NCBI RefSeq assembly: GCF_030812335.1
Contig: NZ_JAUSSN010000010.1
Span: 1 to 64,000 of the forward strand
From: Pseudarthrobacter oxydans
GTDB lineage: Bacteria; Actinomycetota; Actinomycetes; Actinomycetales; Micrococcaceae
Reading direction: 5' to 3'
DNA length: 64,000 bases
Shown here: positions 42,429-52,175 of the stretch, one piece after another
Numbering within the stretch: position 1 is the first letter of the stretch
How the letters are laid out: the number at the start of each line of letters is the position of its first letter
The notes under the pieces: generated by a model
What the model was told of the DNA's origin: nothing
The model's database searches: none
Seen by the model: the letters and a program-made list of their open reading frames with translations, nothing else
Program-made: the position numbers and the translations under genes

Positions 42429-45400
42429 ATGCCTCGTTTTGCGCTCGATATTGACTCCGTCCCCCGCCCCGTCCGTTCGCAGGAACTGCTGGATGCGGTG
42501 AACCATCGGGTCGTGATTGCCGACGGGGCGATGGGCACCATGCTGCAGGACCGGGAACTGTCGCTCGAGGACGATTTCCTGGGCCTGGAGGGTTGCAACG
42601 AGATCCTCAACGCCACGCGGCCCGATGTCCTCGCGGACATTCACGACGCGTACTTCGCTGTGGGAGTCGACGCGGTCGAAACCAATACCTTCGGTGCGAA
42701 CTGGTCAAACCTCTCCGACTACGGCATCGACGACCGGATTGAAGAGCTCGCCCGGAAGGGCGCGGAGATCGCCCGCGAGCGAGCTGAGGCGGCAGAGAAA
42801 ACAGACGGACGGATGCGCTGGGTCCTGGGCTCGATGGGTCCGGGCACTAAGCTCCCCAGCCTTGGGCACACCAGCTATGACTACCTCAAGCAGACCTTCG
42901 CCCTGCAGGCCGGGGGCCTCATCGACGGGGGAGCGGATGCCTTCCTCATCGAAACCAGCCAGGACCTCCTGCAGACCAAAGCCGCGGTCAACGGCTGTAA
43001 GCAGGCCATAGTGGCCCGTGGTATCCGGCTCCCCATCTTCGTCGAGGTGACCGTCGAGACCACCGGAACCATGCTTATGGGCTCCGAAATAGGCGCGGCG
43101 CTCACCGCGCTCGAGCCGCTCGGCGTCGACGCCATCGGCCTGAACTGCGCCACCGGGCCGGATGAGATGAGCGAGCACCTGCGCCACCTGGCCAAGCAGT
43201 CCTCGGTGGCAATCGCCTGCATGCCCAACGCCGGCCTCCCCGTCCTTGGTGCCAACGGCGCGCACTACCCGCTCTCGCCCAGCCAACTCGCCACCGCGCA
43301 CGAGCAGTTCGTCCGCGAATTCGGCCTGGGCCTGGTGGGCGGCTGTTGCGGTACGACGCCGGCGCACATGGCCGCCGTCGTCGAGCGTCTTGCGCCCTTG
43401 CGCGCCAGCGCCGCGGTCACCAGCGGCGGGAGGGGCGCCGACGGCAGCCGCGTTCCCACCGAGCGTGAAGCCGGCATCGCTTCCCTCTACCATCATGTGA
43501 ATTTCGACCAGGAGTCGGCGTACCTCGCCATTGGCGAGCGGACCAACGCGAACGGTTCGAAGGCGTTCCGCCAGGCGATGCTCGAGGAGCGCTGGGACGA
43601 TTGCGTCGACATCGCCCGCGCGCAGGTCCGCGTCGGCGCGCACCTGCTCGACGTCTGCATTGACTACGTGGGGCGCGACGGCGTGGCGGACATGAAGGAG
43701 ATCGTCTCGCGGTTCGCTTCGGCCTCCACGCTCCCGCTCGTCATCGACTCCACCGAACCGCAGGTGCTGCAGGCCGGGCTCGAACACATCGGCGGGCGCC
43801 CCGTGATCAACTCCGTCAACTACGAGGACGGCGACGGCCCGGACAGCCGCTTCGGGCGCATCATGCCGCTCGTGAAGGAACACGGCACCGCCGTCATCGC
43901 CCTGACCATCGACGAACAGGGCCAGGCACGCACCACCGAGGGCAAGGTGGCCATCGCCTCGCGCCTCATCGATTCCCTGGTGGGTGAATGGGGGATGCGC
44001 GTGGAGGACATCATCGTCGACGCCCTGACCTTCCCCATCGCCACCGGCCAGGAAGAAACCCGCCGGGACGGCATCGAAACGATCGAGGCCATCCGCCAGA
44101 TCACCGCGAAGTACCCCGGCATCCACACCACGCTCGGCGTCTCGAATGTGTCCTTCGGCCTGAATCCGGCAGCGCGCATGGCCCTGAACTCGGTGTTCCT
44201 GCACGAGGCAGTGCAGGCGGGCCTGTCCAGCGGCATTATCGACGCGGCCAAGATCGTGCCGCTCGCGTCATTGCCGGAGGAGCAGCGCAAGGTGGCCCTG
44301 GACCTGGTCTGGGACCGCCGCGAATACGACGCCGACGGCAACGTTACGTACGACCCCCTGAACAGCATGCTGGACCTGTTCGCCGGCGTCGACACCGCAG
44401 CGCTGAAGGACCAGCGCGCGGCGGAACTTGCGGCGCTGCCCACCGGCGAACGCCTGGCCCGGCGCATCATCGACGGCGAGGGCAAGGGCCTTGAAGAGGA
44501 CCTCGACCTCGCGCGCAGCGAGGGCATGACCCCGCTCGCCATCATCAACGACCAGCTGCTCGAGGGCATGAAGGTGGTGGGCGAGCGCTTCGGCGCCGGC
44601 GAGATGCAGCTGCCGTTCGTGCTGCAGTCCGCCGAGGTGATGAAGACCGCGGTGGCTTTGCTTGAGCCGCACATGGAGAAATCGGATTCCTCGGGCAAGG
44701 GCACCATGGTGATCGCCACGGTGCGCGGCGACGTGCACGACATCGGCAAGAACCTGGTGGACATCATCCTCACCAACAACGGCTACAAAGTCATCAACAT
44801 CGGCATCAAGCAGGGGATCGCCGAGATCATGGCCGCGGCCGAGGAGCACGACGCGGACGTGATCGGCATGTCCGGGCTGCTCGTGAAGTCCACCGTTGTG
44901 ATGAAGGAGAACCTCGCCGAACTGCAGTCCCGCGGGCTCGCGAAAAAGTGGCCCATCATCCTCGGCGGCGCAGCCCTGACCCGCGCCTACGTGGAGCAGG
45001 ACCTGGCGGAGCAGTTTGAAGGAACCGTCAGGTACGCCAAGGACGCCTTCGAGGGCCTGGCACTGATGGAACCGCTGGTGCAGGTGGCCCGCGGCGCCGA
45101 CCCGGCCACCGTCGGCCTTCCGCCGCTGAAGAAGCGGATCCATAAAGGCGGCCCGAAGTTCACGGTGACCGAGCCGGAGGCGATGCCCGGCCGGTCCGAC
45201 GTCGCCTCCGACAACCACGTGCCGTCGCCGCCGTTCTGGGGCACACGCATTGTGCGCGGCGTCGCGCTCCACGACTACGCCACGTTCCTCGACGAACGCG
45301 CCACCTTCATGGGGCAGTGGGGGCTCAAGCCCGGCCGCGGCGAGGACGGCGCCTCCTATGAGGAACTGGTGGAACGCGAGGGCCGGCCGCGCCTGCGGTA

Positions 45401-46079
45401 CTGGCTGGACCGCATCCTCGGCGAGGGAATGCTCGACGCGTCCGTCGCGTACGGCTACTTCCCGGTGGTCTCCGAGGGGGAACAGGTGGTGGTGCTGCAC
45501 CACGGGGAGGACCGCGACGGCGTCCTCGGCACCGCGGGACTGCTCGCCCCCGATGGCGGCTCAGGCGGCCCGATCGGCACCGAGCGGCTGCGCTTCAACT
45601 TCCCGCGCCAGCGCCGCGATCGGCACCTGTGCCTCGCCGACTTCGTCCGCTCGCGCGAATCGGGACAGATCGACGTGCTTCCGGTGCAGCTGGTCACCGC
45701 CGGCTCGAAGATAGACGAGGTGACGTCCGAGCTCTTCGCCGGCAACCACTACCGCGACTACTACGAACTCAACGGCCTGGTCATGCAGCTCACCGAAGCA
45801 CTCGCGGAATTCTGGCATGCCCGCATCCGCTCGGAGCTGGGCTTCGCTTCCGAGGAGCCGAAGGACAAGGCCGGCCTGTTCAAGCTCGACTACCGCGGTG
45901 CGCGGTTCTCGCTCGGATACCCCGCGTGCCCGGACATGGAGGACCGCCGCAAGGTCACCGAACTGCTGAAGCCCGAGCGGATGGGCGTGGTCCTGAGCGA
46001 TGAGCTGATGCTGCACCCCGAGCAGTCCACCGACGCGTTCGTGTTCCACCACCCGGAGGCGAAGTACTTCAAGGTGTGA
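42429..46079 (+). CDS. metH: cobalamin-dependent methionine synthase
   Basis: Protein of 1216 aa with all four modules: homocysteine-binding barrel (about 20-330, zinc ligands in LNCATGP and C306-C307 of GGCCGTTP), methyltetrahydrofolate-binding barrel (about 360-620, LAIGERTNANGSKAF), cap and cobalamin domain (about 650-890, with the axial His H770 in GDVHDIGKN, then MSGLLVKSTVVM) and the SAM-binding reactivation domain (about 920-1216, ending near GVVLSDELMLHPEQSTDAFV). It methylates homocysteine to methionine. No B12 riboswitch was recognised upstream. An ECF importer with a transcobalamin-like lipoprotein is encoded 1.4 kb downstream. Confidence 0.96.
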   Translation: MPRFALDIDSVPRPVRSQELLDAVNHRVVIADGAMGTMLQDRELSLEDDFLGLEGCNEILNATRPDVLADIHDAYFAVGVDAVETNTFGANWSNLSDYGIDDRIEELARKGAEIARERAEAAEKTDGRMRWVLGSMGPGTKLPSLGHTSYDYLKQTFALQAGGLIDGGADAFLIETSQDLLQTKAAVNGCKQAIVARGIRLPIFVEVTVETTGTMLMGSEIGAALTALEPLGVDAIGLNCATGPDEMSEHLRHLAKQSSVAIACMPNAGLPVLGANGAHYPLSPSQLATAHEQFVREFGLGLVGGCCGTTPAHMAAVVERLAPLRASAAVTSGGRGADGSRVPTEREAGIASLYHHVNFDQESAYLAIGERTNANGSKAFRQAMLEERWDDCVDIARAQVRVGAHLLDVCIDYVGRDGVADMKEIVSRFASASTLPLVIDSTEPQVLQAGLEHIGGRPVINSVNYEDGDGPDSRFGRIMPLVKEHGTAVIALTIDEQGQARTTEGKVAIASRLIDSLVGEWGMRVEDIIVDALTFPIATGQEETRRDGIETIEAIRQITAKYPGIHTTLGVSNVSFGLNPAARMALNSVFLHEAVQAGLSSGIIDAAKIVPLASLPEEQRKVALDLVWDRREYDADGNVTYDPLNSMLDLFAGVDTAALKDQRAAELAALPTGERLARRIIDGEGKGLEEDLDLARSEGMTPLAIINDQLLEGMKVVGERFGAGEMQLPFVLQSAEVMKTAVALLEPHMEKSDSSGKGTMVIATVRGDVHDIGKNLVDIILTNNGYKVINIGIKQGIAEIMAAAEEHDADVIGMSGLLVKSTVVMKENLAELQSRGLAKKWPIILGGAALTRAYVEQDLAEQFEGTVRYAKDAFEGLALMEPLVQVARGADPATVGLPPLKKRIHKGGPKFTVTEPEAMPGRSDVASDNHVPSPPFWGTRIVRGVALHDYATFLDERATFMGQWGLKPGRGEDGASYEELVEREGRPRLRYWLDRILGEGMLDASVAYGYFPVVSEGEQVVVLHHGEDRDGVLGTAGLLAPDGGSGGPIGTERLRFNFPRQRRDRHLCLADFVRSRESGQIDVLPVQLVTAGSKIDEVTSELFAGNHYRDYYELNGLVMQLTEALAEFWHARIRSELGFASEEPKDKAGLFKLDYRGARFSLGYPACPDMEDRRKVTELLKPERMGVVLSDELMLHPEQSTDAFVFHHPEAKYFKV

Positions 46080-46132
46080 GTTGCAGTCTGAATCGGCCAA
46101 TGTCTTGACGCCCAAATTCTGGGCGAACGTAA

Positions 46133-46279
46133 TGCTGCCACGCGTCAGGTTTAAACGCCCTGGGCGGAATGACACGCGGCAGGGCGGTCGCTGGCCCCAT
46201 CGCCTGCGGGGGAGTCGTTGTCAATCAAGGCGATCTCATCACCGCCGACGACGACGGCGTGGCCGTTATTCACGGGTAA
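46133..46279 (+). pseudogene. C-terminal remnant of an RraA/HMG-aldolase-like gene
   Basis: In one frame after a stop at 46130 the sequence reads GRAVAGPIACGGVVVNQGDL, continuing ITADDDGVAVIHG and a TAA at 46277. This is the conserved end of RraA-like / 4-carboxy-4-hydroxy-2-oxoadipate aldolase-like proteins (GP-x-CGGV-x-V-x-PGD, then DDDGV). Only about 48 codons remain and no start or N-terminal half is present, so the gene is a leftover fragment downstream of metH. Confidence 0.65.
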
Positions 46280-46315
46280 CGAGGGCTTTTGGAACACCCG
46301 TGCCGGCGGCGCCTG

Positions 46316-47140
46316 TCACGAGCGGTTGTCGAGGTAGGCCAGAATCGCCCCGGCCGTTTCCTCCGGAGCGCTGACGTGGGGGCAGTGCCCGGTGGCCTGA
46401 AGCTGCACCAGGGTGCTGTGTTCCAGATTCTTGTGCAGGTAGGCGCCCACTTCCGGCGGGGCGAGCCGATCGTCGGAGCACTGCAGAATCAGGCAGCCGG
46501 TGCGCAACTTTTTCAGTTCAGGGCGGGTGTCGGAAAAGAAAGTTACTCCGGCGAAGTGCCGTGCGATGGTCGGATTTGTCCGGCAGAAGCTGACGCGCAG
46601 GTCCTCCGCTAATTCCGGCTCCTGCGGATTGCCCATAACCATGGGCGCCACGGCCGCGGCCCAAGCGAAATAGTTGCTGTCCAGAGCTGCCAGCAGGCCC
46701 TCGATGTCTTCCCGTGAAAACCCGCCCACGTAGCCGTCGTACGGGTCATCCGTATGTCGGGGCGAAGGAGCAAGCAGGACCAGGTGGGAGAAACGGTTGG
46801 GGTCCTGCACTGCGGCGATCACGGCGATCATCGTGCTGACACTGTGGCCCACCAGGATGACGTCCTGAAGTTCAAGGGCGGCGCAAATCTCCAGCAGATC
46901 CGACGCGTACCCATTTAGGGACCCGTATTTCTCCCAGTCATAGGCGCTGATGTCGGAGTGCCCTGCACCAACATGATCAAAAAGCACCAGCCGGTAATCA
47001 TCAACGAAATAGGGCAGCAGCTTCCGCCACATAGCCTGATCGCAGCCAAAACCGTGGGCGAATATCATCACAGGCCCATCATCCCGGCCGAGTATGGTGA
47101 CATTGTTCCGGCCGATTACCGCAGCAACTGCTTCGATCAC
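46316..47140 (-). CDS. RsbQ/KAI2-type alpha/beta hydrolase
   Basis: Protein of 274 aa from the GTG at 47140. The start RNNVTILGRDDGPVMIFAHG and FGCDQAMWRKLLPYF, the nucleophile region ILVGHSVSTMIAVIAAVQDP, ILQCSDDRLAPPEVG (Asp) and ATGHCPHVSAPEET (His) match the RsbQ / DAD2 / KAI2 branch. In Bacillus RsbQ works with the PAS phosphatase RsbP in energy-stress signalling; no such partner is encoded here. The frame continues upstream to 47260, but family length and a GAGGG before the GTG favour the shorter form. Confidence 0.82.
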   Translation of the reverse strand: MIEAVAAVIGRNNVTILGRDDGPVMIFAHGFGCDQAMWRKLLPYFVDDYRLVLFDHVGAGHSDISAYDWEKYGSLNGYASDLLEICAALELQDVILVGHSVSTMIAVIAAVQDPNRFSHLVLLAPSPRHTDDPYDGYVGGFSREDIEGLLAALDSNYFAWAAAVAPMVMGNPQEPELAEDLRVSFCRTNPTIARHFAGVTFFSDTRPELKKLRTGCLILQCSDDRLAPPEVGAYLHKNLEHSTLVQLQATGHCPHVSAPEETAGAILAYLDNRS

Positions 47141-47479
47141 ATTCTCACTGACCCTCGCGTAGGGTGATTTCCTGTCCCAGACTATAAAAAATCCTAGGGA
47201 TCCTCCCAGTATGACCTTCACTACCGCCTGCCCCGGGCCCACGCGGCCGGGCTGCTGCACAGCCGCCAGGAAAACGGCCTAGCCCACCGCCGCATTCCGC
47301 CACCTTTCCCGCGAAGGAGTCAAGTACTAACCGTGAGGCAGTACCGGATTTCAGCGCTCGACGGCGGCATCAGTTGGCCAAGGTGGGTCGCAGCCCCCCC
47401 GAGATCGAAGTTCGCGAGTAGCGCCTAGAGGTTCCGTCGATGGATCAGGGACGGTATGAGGCCCGGGTGTCGGGTAACC
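47141..47479. other. intergenic region, no gene recognised
   Basis: Gap of about 340 bp upstream of the RsbQ-like gene and downstream of the ECF transporter. It contains short GC-rich frames without ribosome sites and no clear hairpin or RNA gene. Confidence 0.5.
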
Positions 47480-50344
47480 TCAAACCCCGATTCGAAGTTG
47501 GTCCCTGGACTGGGCGGGTTGGGCCTGTAAACCCTGCCCGCCTACGCTGGAGACCGGCTTTACCCGCCGGAGTGCGGCGAGGATGGCCCGCCCCACCACA
47601 GCGATTCCGATGACCGTGGTGACGGCACGCAGGGTGTCCCAGCCCGCCGTCGAAGTCACCAGCGAGTAGAGCAGGAAGCTGCTGAGGTTGGTGGCCAGCG
47701 GCGCGCCGGGCAGGTAAGAGATGCCGGTGCCGGCGCCCACCGCGAAGGGCCAGAACCACAGGTTCGTCAGCAGGCCGAACAGGTAGGACGCCAGGACGCC
47801 GTAGCCGCCCAGCATCCACAGCTCGGCCTTGCCCCGCACCCCGCGGGGGAGCAGGCCGGCCCCCGCACCCACCCACGCACAGGCGAAGATCTGGAACGGC
47901 GTCCACGGCCCGATGCCACCCCACAAGGCACTTGAGAGGGCGATGGTGGCGGCGCCGAGGAGCATGCCGAAACGGGGACCGAAGGCCCGGCCGGCCAGGA
48001 TCAGCAGGATAAACACTGCCTCCACGCCCCCGACGCCGGTGCTCGCCACCCGCACCGCGGAACCCACTGCGGCCAGAACGCCGAGCAACGCCACCGTGTG
48101 TGCGGAGCGGACCGAGCCGTCCATTGACACGACGACGGCGATGGCGGCGAGCGGCGCGATGGCCAGCGCGGCGTAGGGGAGGGCCGCGGCGGCATCCTCC
48201 GGGAAGGCCGCGGCGAGCAGCGGCCAGCAGAACGCTGCGAGGGCCAACACGTTTGCCGCTGCGAGAACTGCGAGCTCGACGCTCCGCGGCATCCGGATGC
48301 GGCGCTGCCTTGCCGGGCTCTGGGTGTGTGTTTGTTCGATGAGCCGTGGCCTCGGTCCGGCATTTGCCTGCCGGGCAGGAGGGAGTTCTGACTCCGGCGT
48401 ATGGGCCGCCGCGGAGGAAGGCGCGACGCCGTCACGCATCGGGAGGATCCGGGCACCGAGTCCGTGGGCAAAGTCGAGGTCATGCGTGGCGATCAGGACC
48501 GCCGCGCCGGAGTCCGCTGCCGCCCGCAACGCCGCCGACACTGCTGCGCGCGCAGCAGGATCGAGTCCTCGGGTGGGCTCATCGATCAGGAGTACCTGGG
48601 GGTCGTCCATGGTCTGCAGCGCGATGGCAAGGATCCTGCGTTCTCCTGCCGAGAGATCCCGAGGATGCTCGTGCCCGATGGGAATGCGGACCTCTCCCCG
48701 CAGGCGGGCCAGGTGTGCCGCCGCGGGCCTCGGGGGAATCTGGTCATTGCGCCGGTCCTGGTGACGCCCGGCGCGAGCCTGACGTGCAGCACGAGCCTGG
48801 CGCCGCTCTGCTGCGCGGAGCTCTCCCGCCACCGTATCCCTCGTGAAGAGGTCGTCCGAGGCGTCCGGCACGAGGGCGACCCGTCCGCCGTCAACCGTGC
48901 GGCCGTTGACGGTTCCTTCACCGAGGGCGAGCGCCACCAGGAGGGACGACTTTCCGGCGCCGTTCGGACCCACGAGGGCCACCACCTCACCGCGGTGCAG
49001 GGTCAGGGATGCCTCGCGCACGAGTGGCTTGCCCTTGCGGTGCACCGCGAGATTTGCCGCAGTCAGCACGGGCGCCCGCTTCGCTGGCTCCGCCGTCGTT
49101 GGACGGGCAAAGGCAGGGGATGAAGGCGCGGATGGCGCGGCACCCGGCACCAGGGCGCCGTCGTCGATGGTCCACCACGAATCGGCCACCGGTATGAGCT
49201 GCGCAGCCCGGTGCTCCGCCACGATGACGCAGACACCGCCATCGCGGGCGAGATCGTTGAGGACAGCGATGACGTGCCGCCGAGCTGCTGTGTCGAGGTC
49301 CGCCAGGGGCTCATCCACCAGGAGCAGTGCCGGATGCTCCACCACCGCGGCGGCGATGGCCACGAGCGTTGCCTCACCCGCCGAGAGGGTGCTGACATTC
49401 CGGTCCAGCAGCGCCGACACTCCGATACGCTCCGCGACCTCCAGCACCCGGACCTTGGCGGTCCCGGATGCCATGCCGCGCAGCTCAAGTGCGAGGGAGA
49501 TTTCGTCCCGGACCCGGGTGCTGGCGAATGCTGCGCGGGGATTCTGCAGTACGACGCCGACGAGGCGGGCGGTGTCGCGGGGCGGCGTGGTGGCACGGTC
49601 CGTGCCGGCGACGCGGACGGTGCCGGAAATTTCTCCACCGTCTACGTGGGAGAGGAGGCCGGCGATGCCCCGCAGGATGGTGGATTTGCCGGAGCCCGTT
49701 GGCCCGGTTATGACAGTTATGGACCCGCTCGGCGGCGTGAAATCTGTGACGCGGAGCTGCGCGTCGCCGATGCGGAAGTGTGCGTCCCGGACGAGGACCG
49801 GTGGTTCGGTGCCTTGGCCGTGCTGGTGTGTCGCCGGGCTCCCGAAGCCGCGCAGCTCCAGGGCCGCGGCGACCCGGCCCGCGTGTTCAAGGGTGCGCTC
49901 GAGCACCGGCACCAGGGCGCGGGGTCCGAAGCGTTCGCCCCGCAGCCGGAACGCCAGGCGGACGGAGGTCACGGCGTCGGCAAGCGCCGGAAGCGCCGCC
50001 CACGCCACCACAAGCGTCCGGGCCAGGCCCTGCATGGGGCCGCCGCGGGCCAGGTGCACGAAGCCGCGGGCCACGTCCACCCAGGCGTTGAGCAGGCCGA
50101 AGGCGAGGAACATCCCGGCAATCGGCAGGGCGGACAGGACAGCCGCCCACAGCCCGGGCGCCGTAACGGGACCGAGGAGGACCACGTGGGCGTACGGGGC
50201 AGGCAGCCGGATCGCCGGCAGGTCGAGCAGCACCGGTTCGCCGATGCCCGCCCCGTTGAAGAGGATGCGGTAGATGACCCGCGCCGCGATGAAGACGACG
50301 GCGAGGACCGCCGCCGCGCGTAACGGCGCGGGTCGAAAGGTCAT
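47480..50344 (-). CDS. single-chain ECF transporter (T-A-A-S fusion)
   Basis: Protein of 954 aa that joins a complete energy-coupling-factor importer. Residues 1-170 are a T component (membrane helices and the coupling motif ALELRGFG, 161-168). About 180-400 is the first ATPase (Walker A GPTGSGKS 214-221, Walker B LLLVDE 340-345). About 425-640 is the second ATPase (GPNGAGKS 459-466, signature LSAGER, Walker B VLLIDE). About 685-930 is an S component with roughly six membrane helices and a conserved Asn/Trp-rich region (FGLLTNLWFWPFAVG). ECF importers normally use three or four separate proteins. It overlaps the DUF4430-like lipoprotein gene by 4 bp. A vitamin, possibly cobalamin, is the likely cargo; this is inference. 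Confidence 0.88.
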   Translation of the reverse strand: MTFRPAPLRAAAVLAVVFIAARVIYRILFNGAGIGEPVLLDLPAIRLPAPYAHVVLLGPVTAPGLWAAVLSALPIAGMFLAFGLLNAWVDVARGFVHLARGGPMQGLARTLVVAWAALPALADAVTSVRLAFRLRGERFGPRALVPVLERTLEHAGRVAAALELRGFGSPATHQHGQGTEPPVLVRDAHFRIGDAQLRVTDFTPPSGSITVITGPTGSGKSTILRGIAGLLSHVDGGEISGTVRVAGTDRATTPPRDTARLVGVVLQNPRAAFASTRVRDEISLALELRGMASGTAKVRVLEVAERIGVSALLDRNVSTLSAGEATLVAIAAAVVEHPALLLVDEPLADLDTAARRHVIAVLNDLARDGGVCVIVAEHRAAQLIPVADSWWTIDDGALVPGAAPSAPSSPAFARPTTAEPAKRAPVLTAANLAVHRKGKPLVREASLTLHRGEVVALVGPNGAGKSSLLVALALGEGTVNGRTVDGGRVALVPDASDDLFTRDTVAGELRAAERRQARAARQARAGRHQDRRNDQIPPRPAAAHLARLRGEVRIPIGHEHPRDLSAGERRILAIALQTMDDPQVLLIDEPTRGLDPAARAAVSAALRAAADSGAAVLIATHDLDFAHGLGARILPMRDGVAPSSAAAHTPESELPPARQANAGPRPRLIEQTHTQSPARQRRIRMPRSVELAVLAAANVLALAAFCWPLLAAAFPEDAAAALPYAALAIAPLAAIAVVVSMDGSVRSAHTVALLGVLAAVGSAVRVASTGVGGVEAVFILLILAGRAFGPRFGMLLGAATIALSSALWGGIGPWTPFQIFACAWVGAGAGLLPRGVRGKAELWMLGGYGVLASYLFGLLTNLWFWPFAVGAGTGISYLPGAPLATNLSSFLLYSLVTSTAGWDTLRAVTTVIGIAVVGRAILAALRRVKPVSSVGGQGLQAQPAQSRDQLRIGV

Positions 50345-50898
50345 GCCGCGGGGGCGGCCGGTTCGCCGTCGACCGTGTAGAGCAGTTCCAGGCTCTCGCC
50401 CGGGCTCACCTGCAAGGTGGCTAGGCCTTCCTGCGCGTACGCCCAGTCACCGGAGGCCGGCTTAACCCAGAGCGCCCAGTAGGCAAAGGCGGCGGGCATC
50501 TTGCTGCATTCTTCCCGGTACGTGCCTCCCTTGTGGGCGATGTCGAGGTCTGCGGCGGGCACACCGTTCACACGGCACACCAGTTCGTTGGGATATTCGG
50601 CAGTGCCTTCGGTTTTCACCTTTGCCTCGTCGAGCACCTTGGAAGCGGGCGACGGCCCGTCCACGGTCACGCAAACGGAGGTATCAGCGGCGGCCTGCTT
50701 CAGGGAGCCCGAATCGACGATGACCTTCACACCGGCGCAGGGCTCGGAGGCGGCACTGGATGAAGATGCTGCCGTAGACGCCGGGGCAGCGGTGGTTGGC
50801 TGGGTGGCGGCAGGCGTGGAACAGCCGGCGAGGGTAAGCAGGAGACCGGCGGCGGCGAGGGAGCTCGCGGCGGCGGTGCGGATCTTAGTCAAAGTCAC
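50341..50898 (-). CDS. lipoprotein with DUF4430 (transcobalamin-like) domain
   Basis: Protein of 185 aa. A lipoprotein signal ends in LLLTLAGCS with the lipid-modified Cys at about residue 26. A Thr/Ala/Ser-rich linker runs to 50. The domain at about 80-180 has ASKVLDEAKVKTEGTAEYPN, VCRVNGVPA, AYWALWVKPASGDWAYAQEG and SPGESLELLYTV, the order of elements seen in DUF4430, which is related to the C-terminal domain of transcobalamin. It is first gene of a pair with the single-chain ECF transporter, so it probably captures the substrate outside the membrane. No riboswitch recognised upstream. Confidence 0.75.
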   Translation of the reverse strand: MTLTKIRTAAASSLAAAGLLLTLAGCSTPAATQPTTAAPASTAASSSSAASEPCAGVKVIVDSGSLKQAAADTSVCVTVDGPSPASKVLDEAKVKTEGTAEYPNELVCRVNGVPAADLDIAHKGGTYREECSKMPAAFAYWALWVKPASGDWAYAQEGLATLQVSPGESLELLYTVDGEPAAPAA

Positions 50899-51060
50899 GT
50901 GTCAAGGGTAGGGCGTTGCTGATCCGGATGCGGAGGCCGTCGCGTTGTGTGACGTTAGGTCTCGAGGTGGCCAACGTCGCTACCCGCAGGCTCTTTATGG
51001 TCGAACACCTTGGCATTGGAGACAGCGTCGGTAGCTTCGTGCCCGTTAACCGCTGATGCT

Positions 51061-51369
51061 CTAGCCGTTCATAGGTCCCACGGCGTGAACGTTTTCCGAC
51101 CCCGGACCCGTGAGCTTGACAGTGCACCGGACAACGAGCCGGTCCGGGGCGTTTTCGACGTCAACCAGCGTTTCTCCTGCCTGGAGGACCGCATAGCTTT
51201 CCTCGCCGTCTTGCACCTTGAAACCTCGTCTGGCGGCGTCCTGGGTTGCGTTCTTCAGAGCCTCGCGGCGGAGCTCGTCCATGTATCCGGGTTCATCCGC
51301 GCGGGCGGCGTCGCCAAAGGCCCATCCGAAAAGCGTCCCGGTTTGTTCCATGAAGTTGAGTTTACGCAT
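51061..51369 (-). CDS. hypothetical protein
   Basis: Protein of 102 aa: a short start (MRKLNFMEQTG), one Trp/Phe-rich segment, then a charged helical part (DELRREALKNATQDAARRG) and beta strands (ESYAVLQAGETLVDVENA, LVVRCTVKLTG). No signal peptide or recognised family. It follows the SCO1664 gene on the same strand after about 40 bp and may be the last gene of that operon. Confidence 0.55.
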   Translation of the reverse strand: MRKLNFMEQTGTLFGWAFGDAARADEPGYMDELRREALKNATQDAARRGFKVQDGEESYAVLQAGETLVDVENAPDRLVVRCTVKLTGPGSENVHAVGPMNG

Positions 51370-51407
51370 GAAGGTGGAAGCCTGTGGAGCCCGTAGCCGT
51401 AAGTCCC

Positions 51408-52175
51408 TTAGAACAGCGGCCAGGGCACCGCCGACATCTCACCGCTCGGAGCCGGAAACCGCCCTGCCAAGCGCAACCGGGCGCAGCGCGCGGCGAGCGA
51501 TGCGATTTCTTCGGCGCTGAGCAAGTCCGCCAGGTTTCTGCCCAGCCCCCCGTGCAGTCCGTCGCTGACACGATCGATGCCGTCGCGTTCCTCGGCGGTC
51601 AGAGCGTCTCCCAGCCATCCCCACAGCACCGTGCGCAGCTTGTGGTCACGGTGAAAGGTGAGCCCGTGGTCCACGCCGTGCCGGTGTCCGTCCGTCATGG
51701 CAAGAATGTGGTCGCCTTTGCGGTCGGCGTTGTTGACGACTATGTCGAACACCGCCATGCGTCTGAGCGCTGGGGAGTCTTCGTGAACGAGGGCGACCAT
51801 CCGTCCGTTCTCATCTCGTCCCTTGAGAACGTGTTTCCAGCCCGTCTCCGGCATGTGGTCCGTCGCGACCAGGTCCACGGCACTTTGGGCGGGGTCTTGC
51901 TCCTGCCAGCGCTGCACCATTCCTTCGCCCATCGGACCATCGCGCAGCCAGGTCTGCGGCACGACGTCCCAGCCCAAGACCTGCGAGACCAGGTAGGCGG
52001 CCACCTCCCGGTGAGCCAGGGTGCCGTGGGGAAAATCCCACAGCGGACTTTCGCCTGCTATCGGCTTGTAGACGACCACCACGTCGCCGATGCTGCCCAG
52101 AAACGTGGCGTTTGAAGCCGTTGTGATGCGGCCGGTGAGTGTCAGCTCGGCGGTCGCCAGGTCCGGCGCTGGCAT
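51408..52175 (-). CDS. SCO1664 family protein
   Basis: Protein of 255 aa of the actinobacterial SCO1664 family, related to the PI3/PI4-kinase-like fold. Kinase-like stretches are VVVVYKPIAGESPLWDFPHG (Lys and Gly-rich part near residue 35), FDIVVNNADRKGDHILAMTDG (catalytic-loop-like, about 142-162) and HGVDHGLTFHRD (metal-binding-like Asp). It overlaps the DUF3090 gene by 1 bp. The order MSMEG_4193 phosphatase - DUF3090 - SCO1664 is a widely conserved actinobacterial unit whose joint task is unknown to me. Confidence 0.85.
   Translation of the reverse strand: MPAPDLATAELTLTGRITTASNATFLGSIGDVVVVYKPIAGESPLWDFPHGTLAHREVAAYLVSQVLGWDVVPQTWLRDGPMGEGMVQRWQEQDPAQSAVDLVATDHMPETGWKHVLKGRDENGRMVALVHEDSPALRRMAVFDIVVNNADRKGDHILAMTDGHRHGVDHGLTFHRDHKLRTVLWGWLGDALTAEERDGIDRVSDGLHGGLGRNLADLLSAEEIASLAARCARLRLAGRFPAPSGEMSAVPWPLF

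Noticed and set aside
50899..51060. Cobalamin riboswitch before the DUF4430-ECF genes
   Set aside because: The 160 bp contain some G-rich patches but no recognisable B12-box.
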